From Muribaculaceae bacterium (lineage in GTDB: Bacteria; Bacteroidota; Bacteroidia; Bacteroidales; Muribaculaceae): DNA of 49,685 bases. The stretch spans positions 1-49,685 of the forward strand of contig VSPE01000015.1 in assembly GCA_009775225.1 (NCBI GenBank), in the 5' to 3' direction. Shown here piece after piece: positions 42,871-49,685 of this stretch. Made by a program: the position numbers and the translations under genes. Positions within the stretch are counted from its first letter, which is position 1. Every line of letters begins with the position of its first letter. The notes under the pieces are model-generated. The model was not told the origin of the DNA, searched no databases, and saw nothing but the letters and a program-made list of their open reading frames with translations.

Positions 42871-43638
42871 TTACTCCCGTGTCGCGATATCTGGGATATA
42901 GATACTGTCGGGATATGTCACGTCCCACAGGAAGAGGGAGCCGGCCGGCATTGATGTGCCTGCAGCACAGCGGTCGCGACGGTCGAGGATATCAAGGATG
43001 TCGGCCGGACGCATTTTGTGGCGTCCGACATCTACGAGGGTGCCTACTACGGCTCTTACCATGTTGCGGAGGAAGCGGTCGGCGGTGATTTCGAAGTACC
43101 AGGCGCCTTCGTCGCCGTCTCTGTGCCAGCGGGCCTCGCGGAGGTCGCATATATTGGTCTTTACGTCGGTGTGGAGTTTGGAGAAAGATGTGAAGTCGCG
43201 GCGCCCTATGATGAGTCGTGCTGCTTCGTTCATTGCTTCGAAGTCGAGTGTGGTCGGGGCTTTCCATGCAAGCTCGCGCGCAAAGGGGTTCTTGCGTGTG
43301 GTGGCGAAGTAGCGGTATGTGCGGCTTGTGGCGTCAAAACGTGCGTGTGCGTCGTCTTTTACGCGTCGTATGGAGTGAATGGCTATGTCGCGTCCGCAGA
43401 GGCTGTCGAAGGCTTTCAGCATCGAGGGCGGCGGAACTGTGTGGTAGTCGAAGTGGGCTATCATGCGGCGTGCGTTTACGCCGGCGTCGGTGCGCCCCGC
43501 GCCTGTTATGGGCACGTGGCATCGCGCTATGGTGGAGAGTGCTTTTTCTATTACCTCCTGTACGCTTATGTCGCCGGGTTGTATCTGCCAGCCGTGGAAC
43601 GGCTCGCCCCGGTATGATAGCTCGACAAAGAAGCGCAT
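42871..43638 (-). CDS. truA: tRNA pseudouridine synthase A
   Basis: A 255-residue cytoplasmic enzyme making pseudouridine at positions 38-40 of the tRNA anticodon arm. The catalytic Asp-51 lies in GAGRTDAGVNA. Other family segments are LSYRGEPFHGWQIQPG at the start, SRTYRYFATTRKNPF, and FLRNMVRAVVGTLVDVGR. Length is standard. It starts 4 bases after the speA stop codon, so it is cotranscribed with speA. Confidence 0.96.
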   Translation of the reverse strand: MRFFVELSYRGEPFHGWQIQPGDISVQEVIEKALSTIARCHVPITGAGRTDAGVNARRMIAHFDYHTVPPPSMLKAFDSLCGRDIAIHSIRRVKDDAHARFDATSRTYRYFATTRKNPFARELAWKAPTTLDFEAMNEAARLIIGRRDFTSFSKLHTDVKTNICDLREARWHRDGDEGAWYFEITADRFLRNMVRAVVGTLVDVGRHKMRPADILDILDRRDRCAAGTSMPAGSLFLWDVTYPDSIYIPDIATRE

Positions 43639-43642
43639 GGCG

Positions 43643-45538
43643 TTATTTTTCGAGGTATGTGTATCCGAAGAGTCCTGCGCGGTATGTGCTTATGAAGTCG
43701 CGTCCTTCTTCGGGTGTTATTGTGCCTGCTTTCATAGATGCGGTTACCCATGCCTCGAGGTTGCGCACGAGTTTCTTGGGGTTGTACTGCACGTAGTCGA
43801 GTACTTCGTCGACGGTCTCGCCTTCGATAATCTGCTCGATTTCGTAGCGGTCTTTGTATACGCTTATGTGCACGGCGTTTGTGTCGCCGAAGAGGTTGTG
43901 CATATCGCCGAGAATTTCCTGATATGCGCCCACCAGGAACACGCCTATGTAGTATGGCTCGCCTGGACGGAGGGGATGCACGGGCAGCGATGATGCAGTG
44001 CCCTGCGCCGATATGAAGTTGGCGATTTTGCCGTCGCTGTCGCAGGTAATGTCCTGTATGGTGCAGGTGCGTGTGGGCTTCTCGTCGAGACGGGTAATCG
44101 GTATTATGGGGAATATCTGGTCGATAGCCCATGAGTCGGGAAGCGACTGGAAGAGCGAGAAGTTGCAGAAGTACTTGTCGGGCAGCATCTTGGCAATCTT
44201 GCGGAGGTCTTCGGGCACGTGTTTCATAGACGAAGCTATGTCGCCGACTTCGCGAGCGATGCTCCAGAAGAGTTTCTCTATCTGAGCGCGTGTGCGCAGG
44301 TCGAGCATGCCGAGGCTGAAGAGGTCGAGTGCTTCTTCGCGTATCTGAAGGGCGTCGTGCCAGCTTTCGAAGAGTCGGGCCGAGTCGAGGCGGTCCCAGA
44401 TGTCGTAAAGCTCGCGTGCGAGCTCGTGGGCGTCAGGCTCAATCTCCTGGCTGTCTTTCCACACGGGCAGCTGTGTGGTTTCGAGTACTTCAAAAATTAG
44501 CACAGAGTGGTGTGCCGTGAGCGAGCGACCGCTCTCTGTGATTATGTTTGGCTGCTTGAGGTCGTTTTTGACGCAAGCGTCCACTATGGCCGAAACGGCA
44601 TCGTTGGCGTACTCCTGGATTGAGTAGTTCATTGAGCTTTCGCTCGACGAGCTGCGGGTTCCGTCGTAGTCTACTCCGAGGCCGCCGCCTATGTCGATGA
44701 AGTCTATGTCGAAGCCGAGTTTCGACAGCTGCACATAGAACTGTGTTGCTTCGCGCAGCGCGTTCTTGATTACCCTGATTTTGTTGATTTGGCTGCCGAT
44801 GTGGAAGTGGATGAGCTTGAGGCAGTCTTTCATGTCGCGGCGCTCGAGAATGTCGAGAGCTTCGAGCAGCTCCGACGAGTTGAGGCCGAATTTGCTCTGG
44901 TCGCCGCCGCTCTCGCTCCATTTTCCCGAGCCTGTGCTCGACAGCTTGATGCGTATTCCCACGTTGGGCCGCACCTTGAGGCGCCTGGCTATGTCGGCAA
45001 TCATGCGCAGCTCGTTGAGCTTCTCTACCACGAGGTATATGCGTCGTCCCATTTTCTGGGCGAGCAGTGCCAGCTCTATGTATGACTCGTCCTTATATCC
45101 GTTGCAGATTATGAGGGCGTTTTCGGCTATATTGGTTGCGAGTACGGCGTGCAGCTCGGGCTTGGAGCCGGCCTCGAGGCCTATGTTGAACTTCTTGCCA
45201 TAGCTCACAATTTCCTCTACCACCTGACGCATCTGATTTACCTTTATAGGGTATATCATGTAATTCTGCGCCTGGTAGTCGTACTGTAGTGACGCTGTGC
45301 GGAAGCAGTTCGAGATTTTCTCGATGCGGTTATCCAGGATGTCGGGGAAGCGGAGCAGCACGGGTGCCGAGATGTCGCGCACCTGCAGCTCGTCGAGCAC
45401 ATCCTTGAGGTCTACAGCGGCACAGCCGGGACGCGGTGTCACCACCACATGGCCTTTGTCGTTGATTGAGAAATAGTTCCGACCCCAGCCGGTAATGTTA
45501 TACAGCTCTTCGCTGTCTTCAATGCGCCATTTTCTCAT
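43643..45538 (-). CDS. speA: biosynthetic arginine decarboxylase
   Basis: A 631-residue PLP enzyme converting arginine to agmatine and CO2, the first step of the agmatine route to polyamines. The PLP lysine is Lys-99 in YMIYPIKVNQ. Other conserved parts are NIGLEAGSKPELHAVLA, FHIGSQINKIR, and IDIGGGLGVDYDGT. The TCDSDGKI segment near the C-terminal domain carries the active-site Cys-Asp. Length matches the family. truA follows after 4 bases. Its own promoter lies at 45592-45623. Confidence 0.97.
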   Translation of the reverse strand: MRKWRIEDSEELYNITGWGRNYFSINDKGHVVVTPRPGCAAVDLKDVLDELQVRDISAPVLLRFPDILDNRIEKISNCFRTASLQYDYQAQNYMIYPIKVNQMRQVVEEIVSYGKKFNIGLEAGSKPELHAVLATNIAENALIICNGYKDESYIELALLAQKMGRRIYLVVEKLNELRMIADIARRLKVRPNVGIRIKLSSTGSGKWSESGGDQSKFGLNSSELLEALDILERRDMKDCLKLIHFHIGSQINKIRVIKNALREATQFYVQLSKLGFDIDFIDIGGGLGVDYDGTRSSSSESSMNYSIQEYANDAVSAIVDACVKNDLKQPNIITESGRSLTAHHSVLIFEVLETTQLPVWKDSQEIEPDAHELARELYDIWDRLDSARLFESWHDALQIREEALDLFSLGMLDLRTRAQIEKLFWSIAREVGDIASSMKHVPEDLRKIAKMLPDKYFCNFSLFQSLPDSWAIDQIFPIIPITRLDEKPTRTCTIQDITCDSDGKIANFISAQGTASSLPVHPLRPGEPYYIGVFLVGAYQEILGDMHNLFGDTNAVHISVYKDRYEIEQIIEGETVDEVLDYVQYNPKKLVRNLEAWVTASMKAGTITPEEGRDFISTYRAGLFGYTYLEK

Positions 45539-45591
45539 CCGTGTATAGAGGGTGTTTTAAAAATCAGAGTGGTGTATTTTATGATAGAGTG

Positions 45592-45623
45592 CAAATTTAA
45601 TCAATTCCGCTATAATAAGCGAA
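45592..45623 (-). promoter_or_regulatory. promoter of speA-truA
   Basis: On the minus strand TTCG (45623-45620, one mismatch to TTTG), a 20-base spacer and TAAATTTG (45599-45592, exact). The predicted leader to the speA ATG at 45538 is about 50 bases. Confidence 0.65.
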
Positions 45624-45632
45624 TGTAAGGCC

Positions 45633-46181
45633 TTAAAAATTGACGCCGTAGACCTGCGAGTGCAGTGTACGTGTCACCTTGGCGGGGTCGAGTCCGGGAG
45701 TATCGGAGAGCAGCAGCAGGGGCACGGATGCGAGTCCGGGGCCGTATGGCGGCTGTATGTAGTTCTCGTCGATTACCTCGAAGCCGAGTCGCCTGTAGAA
45801 GCCAAGGCGTCGCTCGGCCATAGGATTGCCGGCCGACGGGTGTTCGGCTTCGAGCACCAGCGGAGTGCCGAGGCCGCTACGCAGCGAATTTACGACGTGT
45901 GCGCCGATGCCGTTGCCGCGCAGGGCCGGCATGGTGGCGAGGTGCTCTATATACATGAAGTCGTCGAACTGCCATGTGGTGACAATTCCGGCGAATTTAT
46001 CGGATATTCCTTTTGACAGCAGGAGCGTGTGCAGGTAGGGGCCGCGCTTTTCGCTCGGCTCGAGCAGGAATTGCCCGAAGGGGCGCCGCTCTTCGGGAGG
46101 GAAGGCATCGCAGTACAGGCGCTCGGCCGCCCCGAGCCATTTGGGCACGGGCTTGCGTATTTTCAGGTCAAGTTCAGTCAT
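45633..46181 (-). CDS. GNAT-family N-acetyltransferase
   Basis: A 182-residue cytoplasmic acyl-CoA-dependent transferase of unknown acceptor. Motif A for acetyl-CoA binding is MYIEHLATMPALRGNGIGAHVV (R-G-N-G-I-G near residues 88-93). Motif B is RLGFYRRLGFEVIDENYIQPPY. The first 8 bases overlap the end of mutS, so the two are translated together. It closes the ftsB-mutS set. Confidence 0.9.
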   Translation of the reverse strand: MTELDLKIRKPVPKWLGAAERLYCDAFPPEERRPFGQFLLEPSEKRGPYLHTLLLSKGISDKFAGIVTTWQFDDFMYIEHLATMPALRGNGIGAHVVNSLRSGLGTPLVLEAEHPSAGNPMAERRLGFYRRLGFEVIDENYIQPPYGPGLASVPLLLLSDTPGLDPAKVTRTLHSQVYGVNF

Positions 46182-48786
46182 GTCGTCCCGTAAGTATGCC
46201 GCGAATATCGTGCAGTTTGGTCAGGGCCTCGAGAGGCGTTAGGTTATTGATGTCTACTCCGAGAAGTTCATCGCGCACCTGGCTCAGCACGGGGTCGTCG
46301 AGCTGGAAGAACGAGAGCTGCATGCCACCTGCTGTCTCCTGGTGCGGTACGGTTATGCCGGCATCGGCACGCTCCGACTTTTCGAGCTGTGCGAGTACGG
46401 CGTCGGCGCGCTTCACTATTGAAGCCGGCATGCCCGCGAGCTTTGCCACGTGTATGCCGAAGCTGTGCTCGCTACCTCCGCGGGCCAGTTTGCGCAGGAA
46501 CACCACTTTGCCGTTGATTTCCTTTACCGACACGTTGTAGTTAACTATGCGTTCGAACTTGCCTTCCATGTCGTTCAGCTCATGGTAGTGCGTGGCGAAG
46601 AGTGTCTTGGGGTGCATGGAGCCGTGATTGTGTATATGCTCCACAATAGCCCACGCTATGGATATGCCGTCGTAGGTCGAAGTGCCGCGCCCGAGTTCGT
46701 CGAAGAGTATGAGCGAGCGCTCGCTCATGTTGTTGAGGATAGATGCGGCCTCGTTCATCTCTACCATGAAGGTTGACTCGCCCAGCGAGATGTTGTCGCT
46801 TGCGCCAACGCGTGTGAATACCTTGTCGACCACGCCTATGTGTGCGCTGTCGGCGGCCACGAAGCAGCCTGTCTGAGCCATAATTACGTTGAGGGCCGTC
46901 TGGCGCAGCAGCGCCGACTTACCCGACATGTTCGGGCCGGTAATCATCATGATTTGGGTGCCGTCGTTGCTCAGCTCCACGGTGTTGGCTATGTAGGGTT
47001 CGCCGGGAGGGAGCTGCCGCTCTATTACGGGGTGACGGGCCTCCACGAGCTTCAGTTCGAGCGAGTCGTCGACCACGGGGCGGTTGTAGCGGTTCTCGAG
47101 CGCTACGCGAGTGAAGGCGTTCAGCACGTCGAGGCGCGCCAGCATGGAGGCGTCGAGTTGCAGCACGGGGATGTATTGCGCCACTGCCGACACCAGCTCG
47201 GCGTAGAGCCGTGTCTGTATGGCCTCGATTTTCTCCTGGGCGCCCATTATCTTCTGCTCGTAGTCTTTAAGCTCTGGAGTGATGTAGCGCTCGGCGTTTA
47301 CGAGAGTCTGCTTGCGTATCCACTCCTGCGGCACTTTGTCCTTGTGGGTGTTGGTGACCTCTATGTAGTAGCCGAATATGTTGTTGTATCCTATTTTCAG
47401 CGAAGTGATGCCGGTGGCTTCCACCTCGCGCGCCTGGAGGCGTGTCAGATAGTCTTTGCCCTCATAAGCTACGGCACGCAGCTGGTCGAGCTCGTCGTTT
47501 ACGCCGGAGTTGATTATATCGCCTCGCGAGGCGGCTCCGGCGGCGTCTTCGGGAATTTCGCGTGATATGCGGTCGCGCACGGTGTCGCAGGTATTAAGCT
47601 GCTCGCCTATGGCCACAAGCTGCGGCAGGCGCGATGCAGCACACATCTCTTTTACGGGCACAACGGCACGCAGGGCGTTGCGCACCTGAATAAGCTCGCG
47701 CGGCGATATACGCTCGGTGGCGACCTTGCTCACCAGGCGCTCGAGGTCGCCTACGGTCTTGAGCAATTCGGCCATTTCGTCGCGCATGTCTGGGTTGCGG
47801 AAGAAGTGTTCCACCACATCGAGGCGGTCGTTGATTGCTTTGGGGTCGCGCAGAGGCATCTGTAGCCAGCGCCTCAGCAGGCGTGCGCCCATAGGCGTGA
47901 CGGTGCGGTCTATGACGTCGAGCAGGCTCTTGCCTTCGCTGTCGAGTGGCTGCAGCAGTTCGAGGTTGCGTATAGTGAAGCGGTCGAGGCGCACATAGCG
48001 GCTCTCTTCCAGTCGCGAAATCGATGTGATATGGCCTGTGCGGGTGTGCTGCGTGAGGTCGAGATAGTGCAGAATGGCACCTGCGGCCACAATGGCCATG
48101 TGCATGCGGTCTATGCCGAAGCCCTTGAGCGAGGCTGTGCCGAACTGCTTGCGCAGGCGCTCGTCGGCGGCGTCGAGAGTGAAGAGCCAGTCTTCCATCT
48201 CATAGTAGAGATAGTTCTGCGACAGCTCGTCGACGGCTTTGTTCTTGAAGCCTCTCTGCACCAGCAGCTCCTTGGGCGCAAGGTTGGCAAGGAGCTTGTC
48301 GATGTATTCCATGGTGCCCTCGGTGGTGATGAACTCGCCGGTGGAAATATCCAGAAGCGCCAGCCCGGTAAGGGCTTTGCCGAAGTGTATGGCCGCCAGG
48401 AAGTTGTTCTCGCGCTGCGAGAGCACGTTGTCGCTCATGGCTACACCCGGAGTGACAAGCTCTATGATGCCGCGCTTCACAAGCTTCTTTGTGAGCTTGG
48501 GGTCTTCGAGCTGCTCGCATATTGCCACGCGTTTGCCTGCCCGCACCAGCTTCGGCAGATAGCTGTCGAGGGCATGGTGGGGGAAGCCTGCCAGCTCAAC
48601 GAACTGAGCCGAGCCGTTGGCGCGGCGTGTGAGGGTGATGCCGAGTATTTCGGAGGCAGCTATGGCATCGTCGGAAAAAGTTTCGTAGAAGTCGCCTACG
48701 CGGAATAGAAGTATGGCGTCGGGATGTTTGGCTTTCATCTCGGCGTACTGCTTCATCAGCGGCGTCTCAACAATTTTCTTGGCCAC
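46174..48786 (-). CDS. mutS: DNA mismatch repair protein MutS
   Basis: An 870-residue mismatch-recognition ATPase. The mismatch-binding Phe-x-Glu motif is in GDFYETF (Phe-33, Glu-35). The connector and lever/clamp domains follow. The ATPase domain has Walker A GPNMSGKSALLRQ, the STFMVEMNE segment, Walker B LILFDELGRGTSTYDG and the ATHYHEL motif. Length is as expected. The C-terminal end overlaps the GNAT gene by 8 bases; upstream, 35 bases separate it from a small membrane protein gene. Confidence 0.97.
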   Translation of the reverse strand: MAKKIVETPLMKQYAEMKAKHPDAILLFRVGDFYETFSDDAIAASEILGITLTRRANGSAQFVELAGFPHHALDSYLPKLVRAGKRVAICEQLEDPKLTKKLVKRGIIELVTPGVAMSDNVLSQRENNFLAAIHFGKALTGLALLDISTGEFITTEGTMEYIDKLLANLAPKELLVQRGFKNKAVDELSQNYLYYEMEDWLFTLDAADERLRKQFGTASLKGFGIDRMHMAIVAAGAILHYLDLTQHTRTGHITSISRLEESRYVRLDRFTIRNLELLQPLDSEGKSLLDVIDRTVTPMGARLLRRWLQMPLRDPKAINDRLDVVEHFFRNPDMRDEMAELLKTVGDLERLVSKVATERISPRELIQVRNALRAVVPVKEMCAASRLPQLVAIGEQLNTCDTVRDRISREIPEDAAGAASRGDIINSGVNDELDQLRAVAYEGKDYLTRLQAREVEATGITSLKIGYNNIFGYYIEVTNTHKDKVPQEWIRKQTLVNAERYITPELKDYEQKIMGAQEKIEAIQTRLYAELVSAVAQYIPVLQLDASMLARLDVLNAFTRVALENRYNRPVVDDSLELKLVEARHPVIERQLPPGEPYIANTVELSNDGTQIMMITGPNMSGKSALLRQTALNVIMAQTGCFVAADSAHIGVVDKVFTRVGASDNISLGESTFMVEMNEAASILNNMSERSLILFDELGRGTSTYDGISIAWAIVEHIHNHGSMHPKTLFATHYHELNDMEGKFERIVNYNVSVKEINGKVVFLRKLARGGSEHSFGIHVAKLAGMPASIVKRADAVLAQLEKSERADAGITVPHQETAGGMQLSFFQLDDPVLSQVRDELLGVDINNLTPLEALTKLHDIRGILTGRHD

Positions 48787-48821
48787 ACTATATTTTTAAG
48801 AAATAAAAAATAAATTCACAC

Positions 48822-49214
48822 TCATTTGTCCAGCTTGCTCTCGCGGGCAGGAATGGCAAAGGAAGTGATAATCTGTATTACGGCTGCCGCGAGCGTAAAG
48901 GCGAGCCAGTCGCGTAACTCGGCGCCGGGGTAGAAGAGAAATACGGCGGCCGCACAGAAGAATACGGCGCTCCAGCTCTCTATGCGGTGCCAGCGCTTGA
49001 GCTTGAAGTCGCTGCCGCGGTAGGGTGTGAAGAGGCGTACTGCCAGCAGCAGTACGGCACCGGCTGTATACACGTAGCGGAATGAGGCCTGTGCCCATTC
49101 CACCGTGCTCATAAAGAATGGCACAAGAGTGGCGAGCAGTATCAGCAGCAGGGCCACGGGAGCGCCTACTGTCGAGAGTGGGCCGGGGGTAGTGTATTCT
49201 TTGTCAGTCTTCAA
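48822..49214 (-). CDS. small four-helix membrane protein of unknown function
   Basis: A 130-residue inner-membrane protein with about four hydrophobic segments (near 18-36, 44-62, 80-97 and 102-122). A short basic loop lies between the second and third (YRGSDFKLKRWHR). No family function is known to me. It overlaps the ftsB-like gene by 11 bases and precedes mutS by 35 bases, so it belongs to the same transcript. Confidence 0.8.
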   Translation of the reverse strand: MKTDKEYTTPGPLSTVGAPVALLLILLATLVPFFMSTVEWAQASFRYVYTAGAVLLLAVRLFTPYRGSDFKLKRWHRIESWSAVFFCAAAVFLFYPGAELRDWLAFTLAAAVIQIITSFAIPARESKLDK

Positions 49215-49530
49215 TTTCGGGTGGTGTTTCGTTAAAGATAAAAACGTCTTCGCTTGTGCGCTTCATGCCGTACTGCTCGCGCACAACCTGCTCCATGAGG
49301 TCGTGGTCTGATGCCATGCGCCTGTTGAGGTCGCGGTAGTAGAGCATGGTGTCGCGGTTTGCCTCCAGCTCGGCCCGCAGGCTGTCGATAGTGCGGTCGT
49401 ACTCAATGGAGCGGAACACGGTGTTCTCGCCCGAGAATATGATATATCCGAGCACCAGCAGACACACCAGTGTTGCCGGCGACATAAAGCGGCGAATCCA
49501 CGACAGGAGAGAGCTTGCGTTAGCGTTCAT
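49204..49530 (-). CDS. FtsB/DivIC-family septum formation initiator
   Basis: A 108-residue bitopic division protein: a short N-terminal cytoplasmic part, one membrane helix (about 17-33, SPATLVCLLVLGYIIFS), then a coiled coil (about 38-75, YDRTIDSLRAELEANRDTMLYYRDLN). The conserved motif is EQVVREQYGMKRTSEDVFIF. Such proteins bridge FtsL and FtsQ in the division complex. A good promoter ends only 5 bases before the ATG, so the message may be leaderless or start at Met-16. It is first of an overlapping set leading to mutS. Confidence 0.88.
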   Translation of the reverse strand: MNANASSLLSWIRRFMSPATLVCLLVLGYIIFSGENTVFRSIEYDRTIDSLRAELEANRDTMLYYRDLNRRMASDHDLMEQVVREQYGMKRTSEDVFIFNETPPEIED

Positions 49531-49534
49531 ATCG

Positions 49535-49565
49535 CAAATTTACTCATCTTTGGCGATATGGCAAA
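49535..49565 (-). promoter_or_regulatory. Bacteroidetes-type promoter of the ftsB-mutS set
   Basis: On the minus strand TTTG (49565-49562), a 19-base spacer and TAAATTTG (49542-49535) match exactly. Transcription would begin near the start codon at 49530. A second isolated -7-like box, TAATTTTG, lies further upstream at 49639-49632 without a partner. Confidence 0.75.
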
Positions 49566-49685
49566 ATAAAAACGCAAAATCGGGGTTGCGACACGGAGCG
49601 ACGACATTCCCCTACTCTCAACTGGCAAGTGCAAAATTAGCGATTTGTCGGAAGAACGCATTTTTAGGAGAGTCGAAATTAAGTT

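Noticed and set aside
49632..49639. Minus-strand TAATTTTG box near the window end
   Set aside because: There is no TTTG at the right distance, and a perfect promoter lies closer to the gene; kept only as a remark.
1..49685. Search for tRNA/rRNA genes, CRISPR arrays, insertion sequences and integrases
   Set aside because: No cloverleaf with a credible anticodon arm, no spaced direct repeats and no transposase or integrase frame were recognised by eye; a dedicated search could still find a small RNA.

Overview
The window reads as chromosomal DNA of a gut-type Bacteroidales bacterium with fairly high GC, most like the Muribaculaceae (S24-7) group. The reasons are a SusC/SusD-type glycan-uptake operon, lipoproteins with acidic residues after the lipid cysteine (a Bacteroidetes surface-export signal), two proteins with tails resembling type IX secretion domains, Bacteroidetes-only families (DUF5063, DUF2723, DUF3467, NigD-like), and promoters of the Bacteroidetes form TTTG-N19/20-TAnnTTTG rather than the E. 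coli form. The family-level assignment is inference from gene content and composition; no rRNA gene or other taxonomic marker was used.

Layout. 0.1-1.9 kb (minus): gmk, nadD and a DUF5063 gene, from a clear promoter upstream of gmk. 2.3-9.9 kb (plus): a susC-susD-susE-susF type operon for outer-membrane capture and import of a glycan, with an internal hairpin and a strong terminator. 9.9-10.3 kb: a cluster of seven short palindromes. 10.3-14.1 kb: a large DUF2723 membrane protein related to protein O-mannosyltransferases. 14.2-20.0 kb: a complete RND tripartite efflux operon (adaptor, pump, outer-membrane channel). 20.3-23.8 kb: a 1156-residue mosaic secreted protein with an internal composition break. 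23.9-26.7 kb: polA. 26.7-31.1 kb (minus): a DUF6056-like membrane protein and a GH81 beta-1,3-glucanase. 31.2-33.7 kb (plus): a tightly overlapped set of a small protein, a cyclophilin lipoprotein and an M16 peptidase. 33.9-40.0 kb (plus): C69 dipeptidase, Cys-rich FKBP isomerase, LolD-like ATPase, NigD-like lipoprotein, DUF3467, cysS and a YbjN-domain gene, closed by a 20-bp perfect stem.

40.2-42.8 kb (minus) is the accessory spot: a broken Rhs gene. It keeps its promoter and start codon, but the start is joined out of frame to a C-terminal Rhs core. A one-base shift then separates the core from an AT-rich toxin tip resembling M91 metallopeptidases, in which the first zinc-binding His of HExxH is Gln. 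An AT-rich secreted protein follows, overlapping the toxin by ATGA, and is a candidate immunity gene. 42.9-49.5 kb (minus) returns to housekeeping: truA, speA, then ftsB/divIC, a small membrane protein, mutS and a GNAT acetyltransferase in one overlapping set.

Most of the window is ordinary core genome. The parts most worth a second look are the decayed Rhs toxin/immunity locus, the palindrome cluster at 10 kb and its relative at 26.7 kb, the composition break inside the 1156-residue secreted protein, and a PolA whose proofreading active site appears to be missing.
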